From assembly GCA_022393335.1 (NCBI GenBank), contig JAJEKB010021113.1, positions 236,665-300,664 of the forward strand: 64,000 nt of DNA, in the 5' to 3' direction. The translations under genes and the position numbers were made by a program. The stretch is from Macrotrachela quadricornifera. Lineage: Eukaryota > Rotifera > Eurotatoria > Philodinida > Philodinidae. Below, piece after piece: positions 22,936-35,859 of this stretch (position 1 is its first letter; every line of letters starts with the position of its first letter). The notes below the pieces were generated by a model. It searched no databases and was not told where the DNA came from. It worked only from the letters and a program-made list of their open reading frames with translations.

Positions 22936-25137
22936 ATGAAAATGAAAATTTTCTTTCGTAATATGTATTACATATTACAGTGTATCATTCTATTCTTATT
23001 ACTTGTCAGTTCAATATGGATTTCTTTACGATCTTATCAATCGACAAAAAAATCATGGTTAAGTTTACGACTTCTAACTTCATCTTGTTTATCATCAGAA
23101 GAATGTGTTATTTTTAATGTTAGTTATTATTCAAATGGTAAAATTATTTTTTATGGTATTAATAATACAGCATATATAGGAAAGAAAATATTTTATTTAC
23201 AAACAAATCGAATTAATGCTATAGATGAATTTATTCAAACACATTCATTTAAATCTGATTTTGAATCAATAAAAATTTTATTTTTTATTCAATTATCTTA
23301 TAATAATAATGAAATTTATTTTTGGAAAAATAATAGTATTCCTTATACTATTTTAACATCACTTTTAATAATTGATAGATTATCATCATATAAACGATGG
23401 TCAATATTACTTCGAACTGCTTATATATTATCAAATATTGAACAAAAAAAACAAAAATTAAAACGATCTATAGAAACATATATTAAATCAACATCATTAA
23501 TTATTCCAACAACAAAAATTCCATATATTACAAATGATAAAAATTATAAAATACCATTTGTACAATCAATTAAAATTCCAAATGTTATTATAATAAAATA
23601 CAATGATGATCTATGTTTTTCATCTCAAATAACATTATCAAAATTTGATTTAATTGATGCTTGTTTATCTACAAATGATATTATTAATGATAATGAATTT
23701 TATCCATTACGAAATCAATTTATATGGTTTAATGAATTGATCGATTCACAAGGTAAGTTTATTTATTTATTTTTTTTTTCAAATTGGCCATTATCTTATC
23801 AATATTCATTATCAAATATATTAAAAAATTAGGTGAGAATTTTAATAGGTAAGTATTAGTAGAATTTAAATTCATAAACAATCTTTGTATGTATTTACAT
23901 TGATGTCGATCGAATTGTTTGTTTTGTTTTCCTTTAATTTCAACCTGTCTATCATATGTGTGTCTAATGATTTAAAGGAAAATACAAACAATTTTTGTAG
24001 ACGGCAATTGTGTATACATAACAATCGATTGTATAAGAATTAATTATTTAATTATTAAGTATTAATATAAATGAAAACAAAAAAACAAAAATTAAAATTG
24101 TTGTGCTTCGATATGAGATATAGAAAAGAATCTTTTATCTAGTGAATATTTAATAGTTAATATATATAAATATATATACATATATACATTTATCCATTTT
24201 GCAGTCACTATATCTTCGAATGAATCATTATTAACTACTCAATATGGTAAGTGTAAAATAAAAAAATACTTATTAAAAATTGAATCATTATAAATAGTAA
24301 CTATTTTATAAAATTGTTTGATTTCGTTTTTTGCAGAAACTACAGGACCACAGTTTAATTTAACAAGTGCTAGTGTCATTGAATTAACAACACTCAGTCT
24401 ACTTGAAGTACAAGGTATATTCTTTTTTTATAGACAATTAAAAAATAATTAAATCATGCCATATAATAAAGATTTTTTTATTAATATCAGAATATTTTAT
24501 ATATGTATATTTATATCGTATAGCACAAAATGCTGTTAATGAACTTGAGCGAAATCTTACCCAACTTACTGGACCAGATGCTTCACAGATCTCCAATGCC
24601 CAAGAGTTAATAAATGGGCTATCGTCATCTTCTACTATTAAAGGACTACTTCAGAACAAACTTAATGCTATCAAAGGTTAGATACAAAATATTATTAATT
24701 CTATTTTTAGATATATATTTTACTTAAATATGAATGTTTAATTATTTATTTTTACTAAATAATTTTATTGTTCTTTCCTTCTTTTTTAAGCTTCATTGAC
24801 TAAGACAACTGGTTCGTTTAACAACACTGTAGAAGTAGTTACATCAATCAGTCCATCCAATGAAACATTATATACAACATTAAGCTCAACTAATACAACA
24901 TTCCTTACAACACCTACTTCATCAAATGAAACATTATACACAACAGTAAGCTCAGCTAATACAACATTCCTTGCCACACCTACTTCATCAAATGAAACAT
25001 TATACGCAACAATAAGCTCAACTAATACAACGTTCCTTGCCACGCTTACTCCATTAAATGAAACGTTGCACACAACGACTGGTAACTATATAACTAAATA
25101 TATCGATTTATTGAGTATTATTGATCTTAAGTATTGA
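22936..25137 (+). CDS. Type II membrane protein with Ser/Thr-rich repeat stalk
   Basis: Exon 1 (22936-23752) begins MKMKIFFRNMYYILQ, has one strong membrane segment at residues ~12-30 (CIILFLLLVSSIWISL) and about 240 further residues matching no family I know. Later exons at 24205-24246, 24337-24414, 24524-24676 and 24791-25137 have AG/GT borders and are all phase 1. They encode short Ser/Thr/Asn-rich pieces, a helical block (NAVNELERNLTQL) and a stalk of three 22-residue repeats (SNETLYTTLSSTNTTFL-like) rich in N-glycosylation sequons. The exon lengths sum to 1437 nt (478 aa). Joining exon 1 to the rest rests on phase agreement across a 452 bp intron, so two genes are possible. A donor at 25081 could lead to further 3' exons instead of the stop at 25137. 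Likely a glycosylated surface protein, by inference. Confidence 0.5.
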
Positions 25138-25291
25138 ATTTCGAAGAATATTTGTAAAAACTTATCGAAGCACAACATTTTGATTTTTTTTGTTTCCATC
25201 AAAGAAAAAGAAGTATAGTCATTGATGCATTGACATGATAAAGGACTGAATCAACTTAGACACACACACACACATATGATAGACAGGTTGG
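23939..25291. repeat. Inverted repeat pair (26 bp) around the stalk exons
   Basis: CAACCTGTCTATCATATGTG at 23939 onward, continuing TGTCTA, is the reverse complement of TAGACACAC...ATATGATAGACAGGTTG at 25258-25290. The right copy has extra CA units. It may be the ends of an old short insertion, or chance; no transposase lies between. Confidence 0.45.
24856..25053 (+). repeat. 66 bp tandem repeat coding 22-residue Ser/Thr units
   Basis: Three full copies and a partial fourth are in frame with the stalk exon (phases kept, about 90% alike). Each copy encodes SNETLxTTxSSxNTTFLxTx, with two N-x-T sequons per unit. This looks like recent unequal expansion within a mucin-like segment. Confidence 0.85.
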
Positions 25292-25510
25292 AATCAGTCC
25301 ACTTGACAATGCATCTGATATACTATTCCTTCAGTTATTAAGTTAAAAATATTTTTCATATTTATTAATAATATTTTGAATATTAGTAGAAGCAGAATTT
25401 CCTACGAAATTATGGCCAATAGAATCAATAACTAAGTAATATACATAATTTCTTTTTTGTAATAATAGAATCATCTTTAAACAATTATTCATAGTGTTAT
25501 ATTAACAAAA

Positions 25511-25712
25511 ATGGATGATATCAATCGTATTTCAAATAATGAAGAAATTACTGATATTTCGACGTAGGAAAAACCTATATATTATTTTTATTCATATAGT
25601 TTTAGGAAAATAAATAAAAAGAAAAAATTTTTTTTTTAAAGTTCTGCTTCAACATATGATAACAATATTGTTTTAACAACAACACAGACTGATACAACTA
25701 CAACATCATTGG
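25511..25712 (+). CDS. Possible two-exon fragment, Thr-rich
   Basis: An ATG at 25511 opens MDDINRISNNEEITDIS, with a donor at 25564 (GAC|GTAGG). After AAAG at 25641 the frame continues TSASTYDNNIVLTTTQTDTT and reaches another donor at 25713 (G|GTGAG). No 3' exon could be found before 26.6 kb. The Thr-rich text resembles the preceding stalk gene, so this may be its alternative 3' end, or a remnant. Confidence 0.25.
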
Positions 25713-26626
25713 GTGAGAAACATTCGTATAATCTGAATATTTCCCTTTTTTCAATTTCTATATGCTTTAGACTACACTAAAGAGGATAATGTTTAGTTAA
25801 TATACAAAAATAATATGTTTGAATGATTAATTAATACAAATAAATAAACCATGCACATGTAGTTAAAGATTTTATCAAATGGAGTCAATTTATTCATGGT
25901 CGTTTGGTTATTCAAAATATTTAACAATGTTATAAAATGTGAAAAAAATGTTTGCAAATTCTATCATACATGTTCTGTTTCATTAACTGTTGATTTATTT
26001 GATAAACATTTATGCCAAAATTAATGAAGAATGTTTAAAGACTTGTATTGTTTTATATTCAAATGTATTGATTGTATTATACTGATTATTATAATAAATA
26101 AAGAAAATGAATATAATGTAAATACAATTTTTGTTAAAATTCTTAGAAAAATTTTTAAAACCTTTTCAGGAAAATCGAAATAATTAGAGAAATAGATCAA
26201 AATAAATCTTTTATAAATTAAACTAAAATGATAATAGTTACCTTTAATTCCATGCTTCTCGAGCTAGTTTAGCTGAAAATTATTAACTGCTCTAAAATCT
26301 CTGACTATATCACTGTAGTACTTTGACATCAAATTCATATATACCAGTATTATTATATCACGCAATGGGTTATACTGTTCAGACAGCTTTGATAAGTGAA
26401 AAAAATGTTGTACTCTTTACCCTTTTTATTTATTTCATTAAAAATGAAATATTTACATATAAGTTAAATTCAAGCATTTATTTTCTTTAACAACATAAAA
26501 ATAAGAATTGTAGAATGTGATTGAGACAGATAAAATTTTTTTTTCTTCCATTCTGTATTATTTAAGAAAAAAATAAACATTTTTCTTTATATTCTTTATT
26601 GAAAAATATTAACGAACAAACTATGA
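25713..26626. other. AT-rich intergenic DNA
   Basis: No supported coding exon. It holds AT-rich and poly(A/T) tracts only. Confidence 0.4.
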
Positions 26627-26701
26627 AAAAAAAAATGGCATTAATAAAGTGTGCACATAACAACATTTAAGTAAATGACAATGTATATATGATCATCTTA
26701 A
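26627..26701 (+). promoter_or_regulatory. Upstream block conserved between two paralogues
   Basis: The words AAAAAATGGCATTAATA-AG-GT, AACAAC or GACAACG, and AAGT-AATGACAA recur in the same order at about 28440-28500, before the second paralogue. It was duplicated together with the coding region and may include promoter or 5'UTR. The ATG in ATGGCATTAATA is out of context with the coding start. Confidence 0.45.
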
Positions 26702-27171
26702 ATGGCTACAAGAAATATTATAAATAATAAACGTTTGGCTTTTCATTCATCGAGTAAAAAATCTAAAGTTAATTCAATTTCAGAAAATCAATTGAAATCT
26801 TCTGTATCTTCAAAAATTGTACAATCATCACTTCCAACGAATACACAACCTTCAATATTACCAGTAGAATCTGAATCATCATCACAAACACCTGTTAACA
26901 TTGATACACCACGTACAGAAAAAACACCAGTACGACGTGTTATTGTTGTACGTAATACAAATAATCCTCAACTGACTCAAAAACCAATCGATTTAGGTGA
27001 TTTTGGACGATCTGATTCTGCAAATATACCTCCTGTAATTACTAATGGAGTATGTATTTTTATATAATCAATGAAATATTTTATTTTTAAAAAGAAATAT
27101 TTTAGCATACATCAATTTATGTTATTCGACGTTCTATTGTACCATCTGAACCACCAAAATCAGTTGATTAA
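26702..27171 (+). CDS. Short paralogue of the two-TM protein next door (truncated copy)
   Basis: Exon 1 (26702-27049) reads MATRNIINNKRLAFHSSS, a Ser-rich linker, then TPRTEKTPVRRVIVVRNTNN and PIDLGDFGRSDSAN. Exon 2 (27106-27171) reads HTSIYVIRRSIVPSEPPKSV and stops after one Asp. It is 137 aa, all in frame, with a phase 0 intron at the same place as in the gene at 28564. That gene starts MATRNTTDGKRVGFRSP and shares TPRTE, ARRIVVIRNT, GRSNSAE and KSIYVIRR. This copy stops where the longer gene goes on into a Pro-rich region and two membrane segments, so it would be a soluble N-terminal-only version. Function is unknown. It may be expressed or a decaying duplicate; the open frame and conserved motifs favour a kept gene. 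Confidence 0.65.
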
Positions 27172-28563
27172 TGTAGTCATTTACAAAATAAAAAATGTAT
27201 TTGATTTCCATTTATTCTGTAAAATTCATTAGTTTATAAATAAACTAATTCTTTAATTCTTCGTAAAATGTCTGTTATCAATTGAAAGATAATTATTGTA
27301 GTAAAATACTAATTCTAAAATAATCAGATATTTAGCCATTCGTTTTCATTGTATTTATATGAAAGAGAAAAAAAAATTCAAGAATATTGTCAATATTTTT
27401 ATAAAAATTCAATATTAAAATTAGTGCGATTATTTATTAGATAGTTAAATCTTATAATAAAATATCAATGAATAATTTACTTTTCTTTTCTTTTCATTAA
27501 ATTATTTTCAATATTGATGATTTTTAAAGACAATCCTTTTTTTTTGTTAATTTCGTTCTTGAATAAATAAATTCCTAATCCAAATAAAGAATGAAAGTTT
27601 TTCTTTTGAATTATTATTTTTAACTGTCAGGGAATATTTTGAGTATTTACCTTTTTTTTTTTTCTTCTTTTCAAATAATAATATAAATTTTATGGTAATA
27701 TTTCATTTATTATCAATCATAAATGTAAAAATATGATATTTTAGTAATCAAAATATATGTTAATTATATCGATGAAATCTTCAATATGGTATTAATTCTT
27801 TGAGGATCATGGGACATACGTTGTCTCATCTATTTTTCAGTAGAGAAAAAAGTGTTCAGTTTACATGTATTGTCTGCATATGAATGGATACTAAACGAGA
27901 TTTAATTTAACTTTAAATTATTATAAAGACAATAAAGTTGTTTCCATTTCTTGCTGGTTAAAAAATAGTCAACATATTACAATTAACTGTTCAAAAGTAA
28001 TACATAGAATTGATCGATTCAAACAACAAATATTCTACAACAATCTTCATTGCAATTCTAAACTAAATTGTTTTCTCTTTCTGAAAATAAATCTAAATTA
28101 ACATTACCAAAAATTATTCTTAATTTTCACCTTGTTTTTTTTATCGTAACAATTTTTATGGAGTCATTTTGAATTAAAAATAAAACGGTTGAAAAATATT
28201 TTTTTCGATTAAAACAAATTCAGTCCTCAAAGAGTTAATGGAAAATCTATTTGTAAAAAAAAATAAATGTATTTTCTATTTCAATAATGAAAAAAAAAAC
28301 AAATATAATGTTCAAATTTAACTAGTTAAAACAAAGTGTTGTTCTTTCATTCTATTTTACTTAAAGAACAAAAAAAAAAGACTAATATTATTTGTCTTGT
28401 TCTACATATGTGAACATGTATTAACGCCCACATTATGTAGAAAAAAAAATGGCATTAATAGAGCGTATGTGTGACAACGTTGAAGTGAATGACAACAAAC
28501 AAAAGATTGCTTGTATATGTTTATGTATATGTTTGGATGAATTATAGATGGTTTTTACCTTGA
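27172..28563. other. Intergenic between paralogues
   Basis: Very AT-rich, with no coding exons seen. The last ~120 bp (from about 28440) is the second copy of the conserved upstream block described at 26627. Confidence 0.5.
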
Positions 28564-30545
28564 ATGGCTACAAGGAATACTACTGATGGTAAACGTGTTG
28601 GTTTTCGTTCACCTATTAAAGAACCAGAAGCTTATTTTATACCGATAAATAACATTGAATCAAATGTATCATCAAAATTTTCTCCATCTACTCAAACATA
28701 TACATCACCGACAACAATTCGATCGGCTGATATAACAACACCACGTACTGAAGTAGTAACACCAGCACGACGTATTGTTGTTATACGTAATACAAAAAAT
28801 CCTGAACTTGGCAAAGGACCAGTTGATTTAAGTGAAATTGGAAGATCTAATTCAGCTGAAAATCAGCCAATTATTAGTGATGGTGTAAGTATCCTATTCA
28901 TTAATAAAATCTTTTATTTTATATAAAAAAAAACATTTTAGCATAAATCTATTTACGTTATTCGACGACCTATAACACACTCAGCATTACAAAAATCAAT
29001 TGATTCTCAACAACCAACTCACGAAACAACACCTACTACTACTTTAGAACATATACGTACACCTACTCCTCCTAAAGAAATTTTAACTACCATTGAAACA
29101 TCTCATTCACCAAGTCCACCTAGTTCACCATCTACACGTCCAAAAAGTCCTACATCATCCATACATCCTGAAAAATCTCCACGTTATGCACCATATCTTA
29201 GACGTCCAAGATCAAAACCTCGAACACCAAGTCCAATTCATACAAATTCTATACATCGAACATCATCTCCCAAACAAGAAGAACCTAAAGGTAAACATAA
29301 CTTCTATGATAATTTTCTTAATAATATTTCTATTTTTTTTTCTTCTATAGATATCAATCGTAAACGAAATTTTCTTTCATCTTCTTCGAAAAAGACTACT
29401 ATTGAACAAACCAAATCACCATCACCTGTAGTCATTGATCCTGAACAACAAGCAATACAATATTATCTAACATCAGCAGCAACAACAACAACAACAGCAG
29501 TAACACCAACAAAAAAAGTTCAACGAAAAAAATCAGCTAGTCTACGACCTAAATCATCTAAATCTGTTGTACTCGTCAATCCTGAGGATCAAGCTATTGT
29601 TGTTGTAGAAAATTCGAATGTAAAAGGAGAATCTTTAAGACCAATAGTAAAACGTCCAAAATCTATAAAAAGAACTCGATTTCAAGATGAAATTGTATGT
29701 ATATATTAAATTAAAAACTTACGAAAATATTTCTAACAATAATAGGATGATGATTCAACAGAAAAATTAGTAAAAACATCTCGATCACAAACATGTCTTA
29801 ATTGTTTATCAAGATGTATATGTTTAATTATAATAATATGTTTTATTCTTATTATAATCGGTTTAGCTGGTGTTGGTGTTAGTGCTTATTTTCTTGCTAC
29901 TGGTAATTTCTTTTAAATTAAGTATTTCTTAATCCAAAAAAAAATAAATTATATTTTTTAGATTCATCAACAAATCTTATTCCAAAAATTGTTGGTATAG
30001 CCGTAGGAGGAGTATTAGCTATAGCAGCATTTTGCTTCTTATATATTGTACTTGGATGTATTGGTGCACGTGATGGATATTTTACATATAATGGTGATGG
30101 TCCACATACTGGTGGTCGAGCATTTGCACTTATACCACCATCACATCCAAATGCTCGTCATTATATTCCAAGTGATTATATGAAAATAGTTGAAAATACA
30201 TATCCACCATCACATACACAAATATCAACAACATCTACATCTAATATTGGTTATGGTCAAACATTATTAACAACAAAATCACATAATCAACAACAACTAT
30301 ATAATAGATCGAATTCATCAATAAATAATTATGAAAATAAATCAATTAAAAATAATATAACTATTGAAATGCCTGAACGTCTTGTAACAGGAAGAAGATT
30401 ATCACCAAAATCACGTGAACGTAATTTAAATAAAGTTGTTAAAGATATTGGATATATTGTTGAAGATGCAAAAAAACGATATAATGGTGATATACCAAAT
30501 AAAGTTATTGTTAAAGTTGATGAACATGCTATGCAAACTGCATAA
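28564..30545 (+). CDS. Two-TM membrane protein with long Ser/Pro-rich cytosolic region
   Basis: There are five exons: 28564-28884, 28942-29290, 29351-29694, 29746-29902 and 29962-30545. They sum to 1755 nt (584 aa) and all phases agree. Order along the protein: MATRNTTDGKRVGF, a TPRTE / RRIVVIRNT motif, KSIYVIRRPI, a Pro/Ser-rich region with many SP and TP sites (SPSPPSSPSTRPKSPTSS), a basic RKKSASLRPK patch and a CLNCLSRC cluster. TM1 (CLIIIICFILIIIGLAGVG) and TM2 (IVGIAVGGVLAIAAFCFLYI) follow, then a ~170-residue tail ending AMQTA. The Cys cluster right before TM1 suits palmitoylation (inference). The layout resembles tetraspan-like or scaffold membrane proteins, but I recognise no family. 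It has a truncated paralogue upstream and may be bdelloid-specific. Confidence 0.75.
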
Positions 30546-32044
30546 ATTTTATTTTTATTTTTTTTTTTTTATATATATAAACATTGATTTTAATCATGTG
30601 AAAGAAAAAAAAAACGGAAAGATTTTTGAGTGTGTGTTTATTTTTTTTTCCTTTTTTTCTTGTTTTAAAAGAAATCATTTATTTAAAAATATATTATAAA
30701 ATTAAAAATTTCATCGATTTTTTTTCCCCTCTTGTTTTGTTTTGTTTTCAATATAGTTGAACATTTGTTATTATTATTCTTATCAAATACATTAAATTAA
30801 TCATTGCAATAGATATGTAGCATATAAATATAGAATAAGAAGAATGATAGACAAGTGTTCAAGTGAGTGTAATCGAGCGGCAGATTCGTTTGTTGATCTT
30901 GAGGGATGTATGTATGTTGAGCTAGCTAGAGGGTTCACTAACAACATAGCCAAGTATGTCACAGCAGTTTCTAATTGAATTCAATTTGTCTTCTATTAAG
31001 CTTATGTACAACTATTTCTTTTTCTTCGTCTTTTTATAGACTTTTTTCTTTTTTATTCAACTCTATGCACACTTTTAGAGTTATATTCATAAATGAGACC
31101 AATTAATGCAAAAGAAAAGGCTTATTGTATAGTAAGAGACATACTTGATGAGTACAATTACTATTATTGTCAATCTAGATGTTATTTTATGATGAACAGA
31201 ATTGGAGAAAAAAAAAAATAATTTATTTTCTGTATAAAAAAAAAAGTTAAAGTTAGCTCTGTTTTCTTTTTAGTCATATACCGTTATATTTTTTTTCTAT
31301 GTAGTATTTATCATAGATATTTAAATAAATAAATGATTTGTTCTTTTTCCTTTTTTTTTAATCTATTAGAAGCTATTAAATATAAGAAAAAAAAAACTTG
31401 TCGTTTCTATCTCTTATTTCGATTATATATAAAATAGAAATTATTTTGCCCATAGGTATATGTCGGTATATATATATATATTTCTTTGAATATTTGATTA
31501 ATTTTTCTCTTAAATAATGGCAAACAATCATTTCTAAACATAATAAACTTTGATTCCGATCGGAAATGATCTAGATATCAAATCTTTTTTTCTTTAACGG
31601 TTGGTTGCGAAAAAAAAAGAAGAAGAAGAAGAAGAATTAAGAAAGAATCTTATATGTATATAGTTCTTTAAATTATTGTTTCTAATCTATCACAATCATC
31701 GTCTATTGACATATATTTTATGTTTAGTACTGCTGAGAAAACGGGTCATCTGGAGTAAAAGAAGAGAAAAAACGAGGCAAAAGAAGGGAAATGAACTTTT
31801 TCAACAGCAAATCATATGTACTTATAAAATCTCCTGCTGTGTTAGAAAATGATCAACTATTTTTATCTTGATGTAATATATTAATAATGATCAATGTATA
31901 TATATATTTATATATTTGTTTTGTTCATAATTGTAAAAAATATCTTATTTAAATAAATAATAGAATACAATTAAGAAATAAGTTTATAATCTTATTGATT
32001 TTTTTTAATAATTTTAGTGTATATAAGAAAAAAAAAGTGTTTAC
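30546..32044. other. Intergenic / 3' flanks of convergent genes
   Basis: No exon content. It holds poly-T/poly-A tracts, an (AGA)n run near 31618-31636 and TA microsatellites near 31467. It separates the 3' ends of the two-TM gene (plus) and the Sox gene (minus), so it probably includes both 3'UTRs. Confidence 0.5.
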
Positions 32045-32779
32045 TCAAAAATGTGTATGATGTTCAAGATTATTATTTGTGTCTGATGATAATTTTGTTG
32101 GTAAAAATGCTTGTGGTCGATGAAGATTAAAATGATGATCATTTAAAGAATTATTTGATGATGATGATGATGTTGTTGTTGTTGTAGCAGCAGCTGCAGC
32201 TAAACTAGCTGATAACATACTACTATATGGATAATGAGTTGAAAGTGCAGCTGCATATGCAAGTGGATTATAAGCAAATGTTGCTGGTGAAAAATCAGTT
32301 AATTTTCCAGTTGTATATGGATAAAGTGATGATGATGATGATGTTGAAGCTGGTGTTTGTGGTGATAATAGTGAACGACATTTTTCAAAATTAAGTGCTA
32401 ATGATTCATTAATTTGTTGTTGAATATTTGTTGAATCATTTGAATCTTTCGTTGCTGTTAATGATGCAAATGAAAATGGATATGGTTCTTTTTTTATTAA
32501 AGATTTTGGTTTACGTCTTGGACGATATTTATAATCTGGATGTTCTTTCATATGTAATGAACGTAAACGTTTAGCTTCATCAATAAATGGTCGTTTTTGT
32601 TCATCATTTAATAATTTCCAATCAATACCTAAACGACGACTTATTTCACTATTATGCATTTTAGGATTTTCTTGTGCCATTTTACGTCGTTGTCCACGTG
32701 ACCATACCATAAATGCATTCATTGGTCGTTTAATATGTTCATTTAATGGTAAATTTGAATTTGATGATTTATTAACCAT
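32045..32779 (-). CDS. SoxB-group HMG-box transcription factor (SoxB2-like)
   Basis: Single exon, 244 aa. An HMG box spans residues ~15-93: [20 protein letters not shown], then [35 protein letters not shown], and [17 protein letters not shown]. It is nearly identical to animal SoxB boxes and contains the Sox signature RPMNAFMVW. The residues just after the box ([15 protein letters not shown]) resemble the SoxB2 (Sox14/Sox21) extension rather than SoxB1, so SoxB2 is preferred. The rest is low-complexity Ser/Thr/Ala/Asn, including poly-Ala and poly-Ser runs and a Tyr/Ala-rich stretch ([20 protein letters not shown]). It binds the DNA minor groove and acts in neural and ectodermal patterning in animals (family knowledge). 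The gene stands alone, with several kb of non-coding DNA on its 5' side, as is usual for a developmental regulator. Confidence 0.9.
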   Translation of the reverse strand: MVNKSSNSNLPLNEHIKRPMNAFMVWSRGQRRKMAQENPKMHNSEISRRLGIDWKLLNDEQKRPFIDEAKRLRSLHMKEHPDYKYRPRRKPKSLIKKEPYPFSFASLTATKDSNDSTNIQQQINESLALNFEKCRSLLSPQTPASTSSSSSLYPYTTGKLTDFSPATFAYNPLAYAAALSTHYPYSSMLSASLAAAAATTTTTSSSSSNNSLNDHHFNLHRPQAFLPTKLSSDTNNNLEHHTHF

Positions 32780-35700
32780 ATTTATAACAGAATGTGGATG
32801 AAATAAATTAGCTTAAAAATAAAATTTCTTTTGCCTTTTTCTTTTTTTTTTAAATATATTTTGATACTTACACATCATCCTTATATATCTAAAATACTTT
32901 TTCTTATCTCATGTATAATAAAAGAATTGATAAAAGCCTATTATATTATTCGACAAACGATGAAAAAAAAATAGTTTTTTCTCCCTCTCTCTCTCTCTCT
33001 TTCTATGTATATACAAAGCGAAACATAATGACTTGAACTATGTGCTATGCACACTAATAGTAGAAGAGGAGGCCTTTTCTTGTCGTTCTCGTCAATGCTT
33101 AAAGAGTGTTATTCAAATAGAGACAGCCAAGTGGAAGAGAGAATGAGCAAGCAATAATAATAATAACAATAAGAATAATAACAACAGCTACCAACTATTT
33201 TTCTCTCCAATAGAAATAGAAGAATACAAATGAACAAGAAAATTAAAAATCGTCATTGGCTATTTATGGAGCTTCTTTTCTTTTTTTTTTTTTCTTTTTC
33301 TTCTTTTCTTTTATTCTATTCTATTCTGTTGCTCGTTCGGAAGCGAAGAAAAAATGGCAATACCCAACAACAAAACGATTACAATATGTGTCTATTGGTC
33401 TTTGAATAAGCAAAAAAAAAAAAAGGAAAGAACAATTTAGAGTATATATGTTATAATGAAGGTTTACATCAACTATACTCTTGAATAGTATATAGAATCG
33501 AGAATAATAATTGAATGCATACATTAATCGTTAACTTGCTTCGATTATTCAAATAAAATAGGATAATAAAAAATTTATAATTTATTTTCATTTATTCATA
33601 ACAACTACTTATATTCTTTATAAGAATTTCGATTAGAATTTATATTTATATATTAATCTTTTATATGAAAGATAATGATGATTTTACATGGTTTTATTTT
33701 ATTTCTTTGCAAATTTTTTTTTTTGATTAATTCGTTGTTAAAAAAAGAAAAAGAAGATGAAGACGATGAGTTGAAAGGAAGTAAGCATCGAAGACGGCTA
33801 GCAACGGAAGCGACTTATTTAGCATCGACAAAGAAATTACAGTTCTCTAGTTTTCTTTAGTTTCTTCTTCTTCTTTTTTTCAATGACGAACAAGAATAAT
33901 AGAATAATCATAAAGCCCGGACGCACACACACACGCATGTATGCGTTGTTTGTCTGTCCACACTAGTGAGTCCAACGTCTCACCAATTACGGGTCTATTC
34001 AATGGTCGATGATCTTGTAATAAAAAAGAGAAGAGAGAGAGAGAGAGCGAAGAGGAATCAAATAAAGATGATGATGATGATGCGAGAGACAGAGAACGTG
34101 ACGATATGTATGTATGGCTGTAATCAAATTGCGTTTGGACACACAGCTTCAGGCTGTTGTAATTGGTTTGAAGAGTGTAGATAGAGAATTGGCGACTGTT
34201 AGTAATCATGAATGAAGATGATTGATTATTATTATTATTATTATTTCTTCTTCTTCTTTTTTTTAAGCCTCTAGGGGTATTACATTGATACTTCTTGTTT
34301 CATTTTTATTTATTACTCTCTTATGTCAACATGGAAACATAAACAATTTTTTTTTCAATAAAAAAAAAGAAAGAATTCTAATGTTTATTCTCTAATCTGT
34401 TATTTAAATGACTTAAAATCATATGTTGAGAAAGTTTGACTCATTCATTTTCATATTAATCCATATAGATACCATTTCATTTGAGATCATTAGTTAGGTT
34501 TCTATTTACTTGTACCATATAATGTTTGCTACTAAGAAAGAAAAAAAGAAAGATTAGACGAGAGAAAATTTGACACCTGATCATTTAGATTTATTGAGAA
34601 ATATCTTAGATATGCGTGAATGAATATCAAAATCTTTGAATTATAATTCGAAAAAAAATATTAAAGAACGCAATTGATGTTTTTCTTTTTTTGATAAATA
34701 TGAAGCGAAATGAAATCAATCATATATAATCAATTTGATTCCATTAAAAATATAGATCTGTTAATTTAGTTGAATATTGAGTAATAATTGAAATTATTTC
34801 TTTTGTAGAGTGTATGAAAAATGAAAATATTTTTCAATTAAATTATATAATGTTTTAAAATATTTACAATAGATTGTGTAGATAAATCATTAAGTCTTGA
34901 TCTTTTTTTTAAAAGATACATTGTTGAAAGTTCTATAGAAATTTTCTTTCATGATTTGTGTTTCTAAATAGTGAAAAAAGTGGAGATTTAAATGATGAAT
35001 TTCATTCTAATATGTTTGAAGGCTATCTATCTTTTGAAATGAAAGAGTTTAGATATTTTTTATACTAATCTTGTAATCTTTCAATAGTGCGCCAAATTGC
35101 TCTATCTTGTTGTACACTAAAGAATATTGAGAGAAAGTTAACAGATGTTTCTTTATATCGTTTTTCTTGAAATGTACATGGTACATCTTTTAAAAACAAA
35201 ATGAAGATTTAGTGATTTCTCTACACTTCAACTATAGTTTGGTATATTTAGAAGATATATTCTATTCATTTGAGTAACAAATTCAATCATAAAGATGTTT
35301 ATCTTCTGTTAAAACAATGATAAATTTTTTTATATATTCGTTTTTTTATCAGCGTTGATATACATGATTTATTGTTTGGATTATAATAATAATTTATTAG
35401 TAATAAGATTGGTATAAAATGAATAGTGAAGTAACTAAGGATGAGTCAGATCAAACGATCACTTTATCATCGATAATTTTTGCTCTATACTACAAAAAAT
35501 AATGAAAATATGTTGATCTTTTAATCATAAATGAATTGTTAGTCACTGGTATAGATTAACTTGATTATTTATGTATTAGAAATGATCAAAAATAACAAAA
35601 ACAATTTTTTATATTTCTATTAGTGCCACTTCTTTTATTATGTTCATTGTCAACTATATAAATATTGACTGTTACCGATATTAATGGTCAGTTAATATAT

Positions 35701-35859
35701 TATTAACACGACTAACTCGCATTTTCTGTCAACTAATTAAAGGTAAACAATATTTTCGTAATTAATAGTTATTTAACATACTGTTATTATTTCAAAGATT
35801 TTAGTACAAGAAAAAATTTATGTTATCGAAAAAGAATTTTTTATTCTAATTTAATACTA
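32780..35859. other. Large non-coding 5' flank of the Sox gene
   Basis: 3.1 kb without supportable exons. Simple-sequence tracts include (CT)n near 32985-33002, (TAA/CAA)n near 33155-33190, (GA)n near 34030-34048, (GAT)n near 34065-34082 and (TTA)n near 34227-34245. The tract-rich structure and size suit a regulatory region of a developmental gene; no specific binding site can be proved. Confidence 0.45.

Noticed and set aside
24786..25073. 95-codon minus-strand repeat protein
   Set aside because: Antisense shadow of the 66 bp repeats. The plus strand has matching splice sites and sequon-rich repeats, so the minus frame is a by-product.
31618..31640. (AGA)n tract considered as a CRISPR-like or telomeric array
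   Set aside because: A simple trinucleotide run with no spacers; neither a CRISPR array nor the telomere repeat type is present in the window.
33880..34209. 109-codon minus-strand Ser/Leu-rich frame
   Set aside because: Created by (GA)n and (GAT)n simple repeats; no start context, domain or splice sites.
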